Below are positions 26,446-36,200 of a DNA stretch of 64,000 bases, piece after piece. The translations under genes were made by a program, and so were the position numbers. Below the pieces are notes generated by a model. It was not told the origin of the DNA. It worked only from the letters and a program-made list of their open reading frames with translations, and searched no databases. Source of the DNA: Planctomycetota bacterium (GTDB taxonomy: Bacteria; Planctomycetota; UBA11346); NCBI GenBank assembly GCA_016745075.1, contig JADGDD010000002.1, positions 66,034 through 130,033 on the forward strand, given 5' to 3'. Each line of letters starts with the position of its first letter. The first letter of the stretch is position 1.

Positions 26446-26496
26446 AGGAAAATCCTTGTTAAGTAGGTGTGTATAAAAAGTGAAGGGGAGTGGACG

Positions 26497-26513
26497 ATAT
26501 GTAGGACATATCG
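26497..26513. promoter_or_regulatory. Small palindrome upstream of yajC
   Basis: CGATATG and CATATCG pair around TAGGA in the 100-bp gap upstream of yajC. It may be an operator or a leader hairpin; no matching element was seen elsewhere in the window. Confidence 0.3.
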
Positions 26514-26520
26514 ACTCAAA

Positions 26521-26551
26521 GAAAGAACGGCGTGCGTACGCGAGCCGTTTA
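26521..26551 (-). terminator. Hairpin after the small exported protein gene
   Basis: On the minus strand AACGGC and GCCGTT flank an inner palindromic GCGTACGC, starting at the stop codon and followed by TCTTTCTTT. It is a plausible terminator with an imperfect T tract. Confidence 0.5.
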
Positions 26552-26857
26552 GGAAAGGGTGTTTAGAGCTGTTGGTGCGCGTGCCTGGATGGGCATATAG
26601 CCTGTTTCTACGAAGAGAAAAGGCGTGTTGCTGAAACCATACGCAGAAGGTGTTGGAGCTGGTGTTCGCTCTGTTTGTGGGCGAAGACTGTGTGCTGTTT
26701 GTTGTGCTTCCGCACTAAATGGGCGGATAACAGCTTTATCACAATGGCTATCAAAGAGGGTCTCAGGACAACAGCTAGAGGAAAGACGTGACCCACCAAC
26801 AGACCCACCAAGGATGGTTGTTAGTAAAACGGCGATAAACGCTACAGCTCTCTGCAT
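26549..26857 (-). CDS. Small exported protein of unknown function
   Basis: A predicted 102-residue protein with a signal-peptide-like start (MQRAVAFIAVLLTTILGGSV) and a short mature part containing an adjacent cysteine pair (SSCCPETLF) and one more cysteine. The rest is rich in Pro, Thr and Ala. An in-frame ATG at 26878 abuts a TATACT -10-like hexamer (26879-26884), so the ATG at 26857 is favoured. No family is recognised. Its place between yajC and a histidine kinase gives no clear clue. It could be a spurious frame, but the leader and the following hairpin support a gene. Confidence 0.5.
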   Translation of the reverse strand: MQRAVAFIAVLLTTILGGSVGGSRLSSSCCPETLFDSHCDKAVIRPFSAEAQQTAHSLRPQTERTPAPTPSAYGFSNTPFLFVETGYMPIQARAPTALNTLS

Positions 26858-26993
26858 GCGGATCAACATAATCGGCATAGTATAACCAGTTCAGATGGTG
26901 CAAGCCATATCGAGTACTATCGCATCAGAGCTGGCTATTGGGTGATGCTGACAGATATGACTGAGATACGTTCATATATCGATAAGTGGTGGA

Positions 26994-29033
26994 TTAGATT
27001 GGCATTGGTGTAGTTGCCACAGATTTATTAACAGGAAGCATGGTCTCTACGGCTTGTAAGAGCACATCTCGGTTGAATGGTTTTGCTATCTTTATACACG
27101 GGCCCTGATCAAGTAGTGGTTTGAGAACGCTTTTATGGCAATAGCCGGTCATGATGATGATTGGTATGTTCGGTCGAAGTTTGCGTAGTGCAGTAAAGAC
27201 TTCCTGACCAGAGATGGTTGGCATGAGCATATCTAAGAGAACGGCATCGCAGCGGTAATGGTTCATTTTGAGATGATCAATTGCGTTCTGGCCTTCGCTA
27301 AAGCAGGATGAATGATAATCTGCACTACTTAAGAATTCTCTGCATACGGCAAGTATTTCTTTTTCATCATCAATGACGGTAATAGAAAGGCTAGATGATT
27401 CGGTGTCTACTTCTGCTACGGGAAGAGTGGTTGTCTGTTTTTGCTGGCGATCAAGTGGAAAGGTGATCGTAAAGCATGAACCGCTGTCTGGTGTACTCTT
27501 TATATCCAAATGTGCTTTGTGAGCAGTCAGGATGCCATGAACAGCGGCAAGCCCTAGGCCGGTACCATTACTTTGACCTTTGGTCGTAAAGAACGGTTCA
27601 AATATTTTATCAATAATAGTGGAGTCTATACCAGTCCCGTTATCGATGATACGTAAGCAACCAGTGTTGCTTGTGGTATGAGAGGTTATGCAAATATCCC
27701 CGCCCATGGGAAGCGCATCACGAGCATTGGTTAAAATATTTAAGATACACTGTTGCAAGCGAGCAGGGTCGCCAGAAATAATAAATGGTTCGTCGCACAT
27801 ATTTGTTGTGAAGCGAATTTTTTCATTGCAGCCATGGCGAACAATATCACAAGTTTCTGTAGTCAGCGTATTGATGTCTACTGGTATTTGGCAGGACATG
27901 TTATTTCGAGAGAAATTTAAGAGTTGTTCCGTGAGAGTCGCAGCACGAGAAGAGGCTGTTAAAATGCTATTTGCATGTTTTTGCAGGGAGGGGGTGCCTT
28001 TTAATTTAAAGGTGAGTAATTCTGCAATGCCGCTAATACCTCCAAGAATATTATTGAAGTCGTGGGCAATACCGCTGGCGAGTAGGCCAATGGCTTCCAT
28101 CTTTTCTGTTTGTTGGAGGCGGGTTTGCATGCGTTTGTGATCAGTGATGTCTGTGGAAATACCGCAGATAGCATAGGCTGTATTGGTAGCATCATACAGT
28201 GGAAATTTGCTGGAAATATAAGTGTGATCGCCATCATCATGCGGGATCAGCTCTTCGTATTCTTTGTGCTCAAGTGTTTGAAGAATTTCGTCATCATTTG
28301 CCCGTAAGCGAGAGGCGTGTGCGTGCGGAAAAATGTCATAGTCTGTTTTACCAATAATGTCTTCGTTTTTAAGATGAAAAAGTGTTTCATATTGTTTGTT
28401 AATCAGCAAGTATTCTCCATTGCAACGTTTTATATAAATAACGGTTGGGGAATAGTCGAGCATGGCCTGTGTTTGTGCTTGTTGTGTACGTAAATCGTCT
28501 TCGATTTGTTTACGCCGAATGATTTCAGATTGAACCAGAGAAAGGTGGTTCAAATTATCGCGCATTAAGTTCCATTTTTCTGTAAGCGTGAGGGCCATCT
28601 GCTGTATTTCAAGATTATCGAACGGTTTCCGCAGCACGAGAATTCTGTCAGTAATGCCGAGCTTTCTATAAATATCACTAGTAGTGTAATCTGAATAGGC
28701 AGAACAAATGACGGCTTGAATACGACTGTCTCTATCAAAAATGCGCCGTAATGTTTCCAGCCCGTCCCATCCTGGTGGCATGCGTAGATCCATGAATACT
28801 AGGGCGTAAGGTGTGTTTGTGGCAAGGCTTTGCTCAATTTTTTGCAGCCCTTCTTTTCCAGAAAAGGCAGAATCAATATTAAAAACAATATTATCGTTAT
28901 CAGATTTTTCCGCAAATAATTGTGGGGCGGGCGATTGTGGAGCGAGAATGCTACCAATGTCAGCATGAATCGCTTCATTGTCATCAACAATGAGAATAGA
29001 GCGGTTGGCAGAGGTATGGGGTGTGCGCTGCAT
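26994..29033 (-). CDS. Hybrid histidine kinase (REC-PAS-HisKA-HATPase-REC)
   Basis: A soluble 679-residue sensor kinase. The N-terminal receiver has phosphoacceptor Asp82 (VFMDLRMP). A PAS domain spans about 190-300 (TVIYIKRCNGEYLLINKQ, ISTDITDHKRM). The H-box GIAHDFNNILGG carries His324, followed by an HATPase domain with N-box NILTNARDAL, DNGTGID and GTGLGLAAVHG. The C-terminal receiver has Asp601 (VLLDMLMP). There is no membrane segment, so it senses a cytoplasmic signal or takes input through its first receiver. No cognate regulator is adjacent. Divergent from maf. Confidence 0.94.
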   Translation of the reverse strand: MQRTPHTSANRSILIVDDNEAIHADIGSILAPQSPAPQLFAEKSDNDNIVFNIDSAFSGKEGLQKIEQSLATNTPYALVFMDLRMPPGWDGLETLRRIFDRDSRIQAVICSAYSDYTTSDIYRKLGITDRILVLRKPFDNLEIQQMALTLTEKWNLMRDNLNHLSLVQSEIIRRKQIEDDLRTQQAQTQAMLDYSPTVIYIKRCNGEYLLINKQYETLFHLKNEDIIGKTDYDIFPHAHASRLRANDDEILQTLEHKEYEELIPHDDGDHTYISSKFPLYDATNTAYAICGISTDITDHKRMQTRLQQTEKMEAIGLLASGIAHDFNNILGGISGIAELLTFKLKGTPSLQKHANSILTASSRAATLTEQLLNFSRNNMSCQIPVDINTLTTETCDIVRHGCNEKIRFTTNMCDEPFIISGDPARLQQCILNILTNARDALPMGGDICITSHTTSNTGCLRIIDNGTGIDSTIIDKIFEPFFTTKGQSNGTGLGLAAVHGILTAHKAHLDIKSTPDSGSCFTITFPLDRQQKQTTTLPVAEVDTESSSLSITVIDDEKEILAVCREFLSSADYHSSCFSEGQNAIDHLKMNHYRCDAVLLDMLMPTISGQEVFTALRKLRPNIPIIIMTGYCHKSVLKPLLDQGPCIKIAKPFNRDVLLQAVETMLPVNKSVATTPMPI

Positions 29034-29093
29034 AGATAGGGACTCCGCAACAGTATACGATAATATTTTTTAAGAGACAAGGGGGTATCGCGG

Positions 29094-29122
29094 TTGCGTT
29101 CTCTCTTATACAGAGGTATACT
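29094..29122 (+). promoter_or_regulatory. Candidate promoter of maf
   Basis: TTGCGT (29094-29099), 17 bases, TATACT (29117-29122). The ATG follows only 8 bases after the -10 hexamer, so transcription would begin at or within a base or two of the start codon. Confidence 0.6.
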
Positions 29123-29130
29123 GAAACCTT

Positions 29131-29697
29131 ATGATATACCTTGCCAGCCAAAGTCCTCAGCGGCGAGCATTGCTCGAAGCCGCAGATATTCCATTCACCA
29201 TTTGTGTAAGTTCTTGTGATGAGGAGGCGATTCAAATTTCTCATCCACAAGCGTTAGCGATGGAACGAGCCTATTGCAAAGCGAAAGCAGCACGGGCTGC
29301 TCTGCCCGAAGGTGCTGTTGTGCTTGGTGCAGATACGGTTGTTGCCTTAGATGGTGCTATCCTTGGTAAACCTAAGGACAGAGCAGATGCGGTTGCCATT
29401 CTTACTTGTCTACAAGGTACTACTCACACAGTGATTACCGCACATTCTGTACAACAAGGAGAGGTTCATGCACAGGCTTTATGCTTGGCACGAATTACGA
29501 TGCGACCTATGCAGCCCGATGAAATACGAGCTTATGTAGAGAGCGGTGAAAGTGACGGTCGTGCAGGTGCTTATGCTATTCAAGAAAATGGCGATCAATT
29601 CGTGATCGATAGAGAAGGCGATTTTGATACCGTTGTTGGCTTGAATGTGGCAACAGTTCGTCGCCTTTACGCAGAAGTAACAGGAGAAGGATCGTGA
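29131..29697 (+). CDS. maf: Maf-like nucleoside triphosphate pyrophosphatase
   Basis: House-cleaning enzyme that hydrolyses non-canonical or modified nucleoside triphosphates. It starts MIYLASQSPQRRALLE, the family phosphate-binding loop, and contains VLGADTVVALDG, LGKPKDRADAVAIL and the segment SDGRAGAYAIQENGDQFV. Its 188 residues match the family. No ribosome binding site precedes ATG 29131, and a promoter-like sequence ends just before it. The stop overlaps the metallophosphoesterase gene (ATGA... within GTGATCG), so they form an operon. Confidence 0.93.
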   Translation: MIYLASQSPQRRALLEAADIPFTICVSSCDEEAIQISHPQALAMERAYCKAKAARAALPEGAVVLGADTVVALDGAILGKPKDRADAVAILTCLQGTTHTVITAHSVQQGEVHAQALCLARITMRPMQPDEIRAYVESGESDGRAGAYAIQENGDQFVIDREGDFDTVVGLNVATVRRLYAEVTGEGS

Positions 29698-30467
29698 TCG
29701 CTATTCTCTCAGATATTCATTCTAATATGCATGCGCTTGAGGCAGTTATGGAGGCCTGTGAAAAGATGGGTGTCACCAAATATTATTGTCTTGGTGATGT
29801 TATTGGTTACGGGCCACGACCAGCAGAGGTGACTCGCATAGCCAGTCAAAAATTTGAAATCTCTCTGCGTGGTAATCATGAAGAAGCCTTGGTTACTGGT
29901 AAACACCGTTTTAACCCCTACGCCGCACAGGCTATAGACTGGACTCGTAGCCAACTGCAAAGTGGTAATGCCATCACTCGCATGTTACATCATGACGAAA
30001 AAGATAATCTGATGGCTTGGCATAAAGAACGAAAACCATTCCAACTGCATGATAATATGCTGTTTGTGCACGGCTCTATTTACGATCCTGTGCATGACTA
30101 TGTTGATGAGCCAGAGAACCCTATTGAATCTGCTCAGATGATTGCCACCTTGGAAGAAGATTTTAAAGGTTTTGATGTCTGTTTTGCTGGTCATAACCAT
30201 ACCCCATTTTTGGCAACACCACTTGGTACGATCACCCCACATGATGGTCATAGCGAATATCGATTACCCAAAGGCAAAAAAGCCTATGTGTGTGTCGGAA
30301 GTGTTGGTCAACCAAGGGATTACGATAATCGTAGCAGCTTTGCTACTTTAGACGGTGATGTTCTTAAATTTCATCGTATTGAATATGATGTACAGGCGAC
30401 GATGAAAGAAATTTTAGAGATAGGACTACATCGTTTTCTCGCCGAACGGCTTGCCAAAGGTATTTAA
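29694..30467 (+). CDS. Calcineurin-like metallophosphoesterase
   Basis: A 257-residue soluble protein of the YfcE/bacterial phosphoesterase type. The metal-binding motifs are present in order: AILSDIHSN, LGDVIGYGPRP, LRGNHE, FVHGS and FAGHNHTPF. Members hydrolyse phosphodiesters or phosphoproteins. The initiator is in the GTGATC overlap at the maf stop, giving translational coupling. The substrate is unknown. Confidence 0.9.
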   Translation: MIAILSDIHSNMHALEAVMEACEKMGVTKYYCLGDVIGYGPRPAEVTRIASQKFEISLRGNHEEALVTGKHRFNPYAAQAIDWTRSQLQSGNAITRMLHHDEKDNLMAWHKERKPFQLHDNMLFVHGSIYDPVHDYVDEPENPIESAQMIATLEEDFKGFDVCFAGHNHTPFLATPLGTITPHDGHSEYRLPKGKKAYVCVGSVGQPRDYDNRSSFATLDGDVLKFHRIEYDVQATMKEILEIGLHRFLAERLAKGI

Positions 30468-30561
30468 ACAGAATTCTTCTCGTTTAAAGTAAGTGAATAA
30501 ACTTTGGTTAGATCAGAGATTAAGGTTAGTAGTCGGGGATTGTTCCACATCTGATTACTTA

Positions 30562-30589
30562 TGGACAAAGTGGCTTTTTTTACCATACT
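30562..30589 (+). promoter_or_regulatory. Candidate promoter of argB-argF
   Basis: TGGACA (30562-30567), 16 bases, CATACT (30584-30589), about 24 bases before ATG 30613. No ARG-box-like palindrome was evident. Confidence 0.4.
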
Positions 30590-30612
30590 TCCTCGCCTAA
30601 TTGAGAGAACCA

Positions 30613-31485
30613 ATGCCAGTCAGAGATGCCACTTTCAAGTCGGCGGTGCTTATCGAAGCGCTTCCCTTTCTTAAACAATTCCACCACCAATACGTTGTGG
30701 TGAAATTGGGCGGTACGCCTATAGAAGATGCTGCTGTTCTTGATAGCTTGCTTACAGACCTCGTTTGGCTGGAGCAAGTTGGGGTCCGCCCCATCCTCGT
30801 TCATGGTGGTGGCTCTAAAGTGACCAGTGCTATGGCGGAAGCGGGCTTAGAGCCGAAATTCAATAATGGTCGCAGAATTACCGATCGCGCGACCATGGAT
30901 ATTGCCTTTAAAGCATTTTCAGAACTGAACATGCATCTTGTAAATCGTATTACCGAACTTGGTGGTGTTGCTATTGGGTTGGTTCCACCGCGTCATGAAG
31001 TGGTTAAAGGTGTACAAACAGACGAGGCGCTTGGTTTGGTTGGTGCACCTACAGGCGTAGATACTCGCAGGATTATTCGTTATGCCAGCCGTGGAATCAT
31101 TCCTGTGTTGCCACCGGTCTCTATAAGTCCGGACGGTGAAGTGCTCAACACCAACGCAGATGATCTAGCGCTTGCTGTGGCTAAAGCCTTACGTGTAGAA
31201 AAGCTTGTCTTCTGTAGTACCGTGCCCGGAGTGTGTAGAGACCCAGAAGACCCAAGCACCAGAATTTCATCATTGACCCCAGAAACGGTACCGCCACTGA
31301 TAAAAGATGGCACTATTTCTGGCGGTATGATACCGAAAATAGAAAATTGTCTTGCGGCCTTAGATGCGGATGTCCACAAAATCCACATTGTAGACGCAGG
31401 CATGCAACACGCCCTGCTCTTGGAAATTTTCACCAAGGAAGGCATTGGCACACAAATATGGAAAGGAGAAGATCATGTTGGGTGA
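30613..31485 (+). CDS. argB: Acetylglutamate kinase
   Basis: The second enzyme of arginine synthesis, phosphorylating N-acetylglutamate. Motifs: VVKLGGTPIED (phosphate loop), PILVHGGGSKV, the substrate loop NNGRRITD, VPPRHEV in the middle, LNTNADDLALAVAKAL and GTISGGMIPKIENCLAAL. The length of about 290 residues is normal. ATG 30613 has GAGAG 5 bases upstream; an in-frame TTG at 30601 is possible. The 3' end overlaps argF by 11 bases, so the two arginine genes are coupled. Confidence 0.95.
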   Translation: MPVRDATFKSAVLIEALPFLKQFHHQYVVVKLGGTPIEDAAVLDSLLTDLVWLEQVGVRPILVHGGGSKVTSAMAEAGLEPKFNNGRRITDRATMDIAFKAFSELNMHLVNRITELGGVAIGLVPPRHEVVKGVQTDEALGLVGAPTGVDTRRIIRYASRGIIPVLPPVSISPDGEVLNTNADDLALAVAKALRVEKLVFCSTVPGVCRDPEDPSTRISSLTPETVPPLIKDGTISGGMIPKIENCLAALDADVHKIHIVDAGMQHALLLEIFTKEGIGTQIWKGEDHVG

Positions 31486-32425
31486 TCATTTCTTAAGTCT
31501 TACTGATTGTACTGGCGACGATATTATGGACCTACTCGCCGTCGCTCGTTACCTTAAAAAACGTAGCCGCTCCGGTGTTATTGAACATGCTTTGGCTGGA
31601 AAAACCTTAGCAATGGTTTTCGAGAAACCTTCATTACGCACCCGTGTTAGCTTTGAAGTGGGTATGACTGGTCTTGGTGGCCGCGCCATGTATATCAGCA
31701 AAGACGAAGTTGGTCTTGGGACCCGCGAACCTGTTCAGGATGTGGCTCGTGTGCTCAGTCGTTACGTTGATGGTATCATGATTCGTACCTTTGCTCATCA
31801 AACCGTAGTCGATCTTGCCCGCTTTGGTAGCGTGCCGGTTATTAATGGTTTGTCTGATGAATCGCACCCATGCCAAGCCATTGCTGATTTGCTGACTATG
31901 CAAGAGCATTTTCCATCGTTGGCTGGTTTACGCATCGTTTTCATAGGTGATGCGAATAACGTTTCACGATCTCTTGCCCGTGCCTGCCAACTGGTTGGTG
32001 CGAATTTTGTACTTGCTTGTCCAGAAAATTACGCCTTCTCTGAAGCAGACATAGCAGAGTTTGGAGATGATTGGGGCAGTGTTGTACAACAAATTCATGA
32101 TCCACTTGCTGCTGTTACTGGAGCAGACGTATTGTATAGCGATGTCTGGACCAGTATGGGCCAAGAAGCTGAGCGCGAAGAACGTCTCAATGCCTTCTCT
32201 GGTTACCAAATCAATGCGAGTCTCATGACTCATGCTGCTACTGGTGCAAAAATCATGCACTGTCTGCCTGCGCACAGAGACGAAGAAATTACCGATGAAG
32301 CCTTCGAAAGCGAGGCGAGCATCGTCTTTGACCAAGCGGAAAACCGCATGCACGCTCAGCGTGCTGTTCTGCGCCTACTTATGGCCGACGACCGTGAAGA
32401 CGTGCTCACCGCAGCCGTTCAGTAA
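31475..32425 (+). CDS. argF: Ornithine carbamoyltransferase
   Basis: Forms citrulline from ornithine and carbamoyl phosphate. It contains the carbamoyl-phosphate motif KPSLRTRVSFE, HPCQAIADLLT, the ornithine loop DVWTSMGQE and HCLPAHRDEEI. At 316 residues it has the expected size. ATG 31475 is preceded by AAGGAGAAGATC; the longer upstream frame overlaps argB and is not used. It ends in a strong hairpin terminator. Confidence 0.96.
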   Translation: MLGDHFLSLTDCTGDDIMDLLAVARYLKKRSRSGVIEHALAGKTLAMVFEKPSLRTRVSFEVGMTGLGGRAMYISKDEVGLGTREPVQDVARVLSRYVDGIMIRTFAHQTVVDLARFGSVPVINGLSDESHPCQAIADLLTMQEHFPSLAGLRIVFIGDANNVSRSLARACQLVGANFVLACPENYAFSEADIAEFGDDWGSVVQQIHDPLAAVTGADVLYSDVWTSMGQEAEREERLNAFSGYQINASLMTHAATGAKIMHCLPAHRDEEITDEAFESEASIVFDQAENRMHAQRAVLRLLMADDREDVLTAAVQ

Positions 32426-32447
32426 AGTCGTAAACAAAACACACCAC

Positions 32448-32505
32448 AGGAGCATTCATCATACGCCGGTTTTACAGTATGACGAATGCTCCTTTCTTTT
32501 TCTTT
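32448..32505 (+). terminator. Terminator of argB-argF
   Basis: A stem of 10 + 6 bp with one mismatch (32448-32464 with 32477-32493) closes a 12-nt loop and is followed by TTCTTTTTCTTTTC. It lies between argF and rph. Confidence 0.85.
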
Positions 32506-32545
32506 TCTCCGTACAGTATACCATTTCTATAAAGGAAATTATTTC

Positions 32546-33247
32546 ATGCGTCCAGTATCATTTGAAAGAAACTACATTATCCATCCAGCCGGTTCGTGTC
32601 TTGCCAGCTTTGGTGACACCAAAGTCTTATGCACAGCTAGCCTAGAAACGCGCGTGCCGTCATTCCTGCGTGACACCGGTAAAGGCTGGGTTACGGCAGA
32701 ATACTCTATGTTACCAGGTTCCACTGGTGGTGGTCGCAAACGTCGTGATGGTGTCAAAAAAGACGGTCGCAGTACTGAAATTCAACGCCTGATTGGTCGT
32801 AGTCTGCGCGCAGCCGTAGATATGGAAGCCCTTGGCGAAGTCAGCATTACCATCGACTGTGATGTTATCCAAGCCGATGGTGGTACCAGAACCACAGCTA
32901 TATCAGGCGGTTACGTTGCGCTTTACGATGCTTTGCGCGTTCTCGCCGAGCAACGCAAAGCCGACGGTGATGAAACCGCCAGCCCAGAAAAATACCTTTT
33001 AGGTCAACTGGCAGCAGTAAGTGTTGGTTACGTCAAAGGCGAGCTTGTCTGTGACCTCGACTACGAACACGATAGCCAAGCTGACGTAGACATGAATGTT
33101 GTCCAACGCGATAGCAGTCTCGTTGAAGTGCAAGGTACTGGCGAACAAGGCGTCTTCGATAGAGACCAACTCAATAAACTGCTCGACTCCGCCGCCGAAG
33201 GCATCACTACCATTCAAGCTGCTCAACGCCAAGCACTTGGGCTGTAA
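32546..33247 (+). CDS. rph: Ribonuclease PH
   Basis: Phosphorolytic 3'-5' exoribonuclease that trims tRNA 3' ends. It begins MRPVSFERNYIIHPAGSCLA, and has VLCTASLETRVPSFL, GWVTAEYSMLPGST, the RNA-binding RLIGRSLRAAVD, ITIDCDVIQADGGTRTTAISG and AAVSVGYVKGELVCDLDYEHDS-type sequence. Start ATG 32546 has AAAGGAAA upstream. The 233-residue length is just below the usual 238. Confidence 0.96.
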   Translation: MRPVSFERNYIIHPAGSCLASFGDTKVLCTASLETRVPSFLRDTGKGWVTAEYSMLPGSTGGGRKRRDGVKKDGRSTEIQRLIGRSLRAAVDMEALGEVSITIDCDVIQADGGTRTTAISGGYVALYDALRVLAEQRKADGDETASPEKYLLGQLAAVSVGYVKGELVCDLDYEHDSQADVDMNVVQRDSSLVEVQGTGEQGVFDRDQLNKLLDSAAEGITTIQAAQRQALGL

Positions 33248-33293
33248 GTTTCATGGTAAGGGGTTTATCCCCTTTCAGAAGGTAAGACTATAT

Positions 33294-36200
33294 ATGCGTT
33301 ATTTGTGCATCTTCTTGATTTTATGTAGTAGTTTGAGTCTTTTTGCGGAGACGGTTGATCCAAGCTTTCTTTCTGGGCCGTCCGTACAAGCGATAACGGA
33401 GGATAGCTTTACTATTTCAGCATCGTTAGATGAAACAGGGGCTGTGTATTATATTGTTGTTGGTAGTACGGATGTAGACCCGAATGTAGCGGAGGTTTTA
33501 AACCCTGGCATTTATGCTGGTGGTACGAGGTATGCTTCGGGTAATAGCATTGTAGCAGCATCAACGTTGGTGAGTTTTACAGTGAATGATACAAATGCTA
33601 ATCCTGATCTTGATATGAGTACGGCTTATAAGGTTTGTGTTATTGCAGTAGATGATGAGCCAACTCCAAATGTCCAAGATCTAGTAACTGTTAAAAATGT
33701 AACTATGGCAGATTTGACAGCCCCAATCTTTTTATCAGGACCAATGGAGCATTCTATAACGACATCTGGTTTTACAGTGTCGGCTTCGTTAAATGAAGAT
33801 GGAAAAATGTATTATATGGTAGTAGGTGATGGTGATGTAGCACCATCAGTTGCAGTGATGAAAACCCCATCTCTTTATCTTGGAGGAACACAATACGCAG
33901 CAGGGAGTCTTGCTGTAGGGAAAGAATCGCTTAAAGATATTGTTGTGAGTTCTACAAATTCAGATCCAGATTTAGAACATAATACAGCTTATGATGTATA
34001 TATTCTTGCTGAAGATAGCGAAACAATACCTAATGTTCAGAGTTCAGTGAAACGAGTTGATGTAAAGACACTTGATGTTGCACCTGTTTTCTCGACATCA
34101 CCGTTAGATGCCCAAGTGAGTACTTCTACATCTGTGTCTGTGAGAGGTGTAGTCAATAAATCATTAACTGTTTATGCATTGGCTATTGGCTCTGGTGAAA
34201 CAGCTCCATCAGCGAATCAAATAAGGACTTCTCCTATCAGTTATTCTGGGGCGACAGTTCATTCTTCTTCCTCTCTTTCAGTCTCGGGGTCAGTGTCGTT
34301 TACTTTGAAGTTAAATGGTTTATCTGAATCGGTTACTTATGATGTGTATCTTATCGCAGAAGATTCTTTAGGGAATCAAACAGTAGTAATGCCGGTTATT
34401 GGAATAAAAACGATAGACCAAACAGCCCCGGTTTTTTTGTCAGGACCAACAGAACATTCTATAACGGCATCTAGTTTTACAGTGTCAGTTTCGTTAAACG
34501 AGGATGGGAGAGTTTATTATATGGTCGTGGGTGATGGCGATACCGCACCATCAGTTGCAGTGATGAAGACTCCGTCTCTTTATCTTGGAGGAACACAATA
34601 CGCGGCAGGAAGTCTTGTTGTAGGGAAAGAATCGCTTAAAGATATTGTTGTGAGTTTTACAAATTCAGATCCAGATTTAGAACATAACACAGTTTATGAT
34701 GTTTATATTTTTGCAGAAGATGAGGCAGAAATACCTAATGTGCAATCATCGATTACATTCTTAGATATAAAAACAGACCTTGCCCCGTCTTTTTCGGCGA
34801 CTCCAACAGATGCTCGAGAAAGTACGACAACATCTGTGTCAATAAAAGGAAAAATGAATAAGTCAGGTAGGGTGTACGCCATTGCAATAGCTGCTGGTGA
34901 AACTTCTCCTACTGCTGAGCAAGTAAAGGCTGGTAAAAATTATGAAAGTATAATGGTCTACCCGTTTGTTCCAACATCGAAGGCTGTGGTTGAGTCTGAG
35001 GAATTTACGATAACAATAGGTGATTTATCAGGAGGAACAAAATATGATATTTATCTTGTTGCGGAAGATTTAACTGGGAACAAGACCTCACTAAGTAAAG
35101 TAGATGGAGTTTATACTGTCGATGCTTCTCTGCCAACTTTTACAGACGGACCAATGGCTAAGGAGATAAAAGAAGATGGGTTTACTCTTTCCATGACTCT
35201 TGATAAAGACGGAACTGTCTATTATATTATTGTTGGCAATGGGGATGCAAAGCCAACTTTGGAAGTGTTAAAGAACCCAAGTGCTTACACGTCAGGTACT
35301 ATTTATAAACAGGGTACTAGTGGAGCTCTTGCTTCCCAAGAACTTACATTTCTTGTTTCAGGTTTATCCAGTAGTACAGATTACGATGTGTATTGTATGG
35401 CGTTAGATTCTGCTTCGACACCAAAGGATAGTGTGCAAGTTGTTCAGGTAGATGTTACAACAAGTCCAAAACTAGAGGATACAGTGGCTCCTCAATTTAT
35501 TTCTGGTCCTGTTATACAGAACGAAAAGGAAGCTGGATTTACTTTGTCTGTTGCATTAAACGAAACTGGGAAAGTATATTATATGGTTGTTGGGAAAGAT
35601 GACTTAGCACCTTCAGTTACTATTATGAAGAATCCAGATTTGTATTTAGGTGGTACAAAGTATGTGGCAAATAATACAGACATTATGCCAAATGAAGTTA
35701 AGAATATTGATATATTGAGTTTGGATCCACTTTTGAAGAGTAATACGGAGTATGCTTTATACGTGCTTGCCGAGGATGATGAAACGATTGCCAATGTACA
35801 GGGGGCTGTGACTAAGGTTTCACTTTATATAGATACTGCCCCCTCATTTACAAATCAATTAAGCAACAAAAGTACGCTTACTACTGTAAGTATAAGTGTT
35901 CAAGTAGATGAAGATGTTGGCCTCTATGCTGTTGCTATAGCAGATACTGAAAGTAATGCCCCGAGTGCTGCTCAGGTAAAAGAAGGAATTGATTATTCAG
36001 GAACTGGTGGGGCTACGGTAACAGTGTACCCAGCAACAGCGATGACTGTTGCAGCAGATGTACTTGTGTCATTTACGATTGAAGGTCTAACAAAGGATAC
36101 CGCTTATAATGTCTATATTCTTGCGGAGGATGGAGGCGGCAAACAAACGCTTAGTACTGCTGTAGCGGTCAGTACTATTGCTGATGCTACTGCTCCTGAA

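Noticed and set aside
26625..26885. Plus-strand 86-residue frame opposite the small exported protein
   Set aside because: It has no ribosome binding site or leader, and the minus-strand frame has a signal peptide and a following hairpin.
33096..33293. N-terminal extension of the large repeat protein
   Set aside because: It overlaps the end of rph in another frame and precedes a good signal peptide with a ribosome binding site at 33294.
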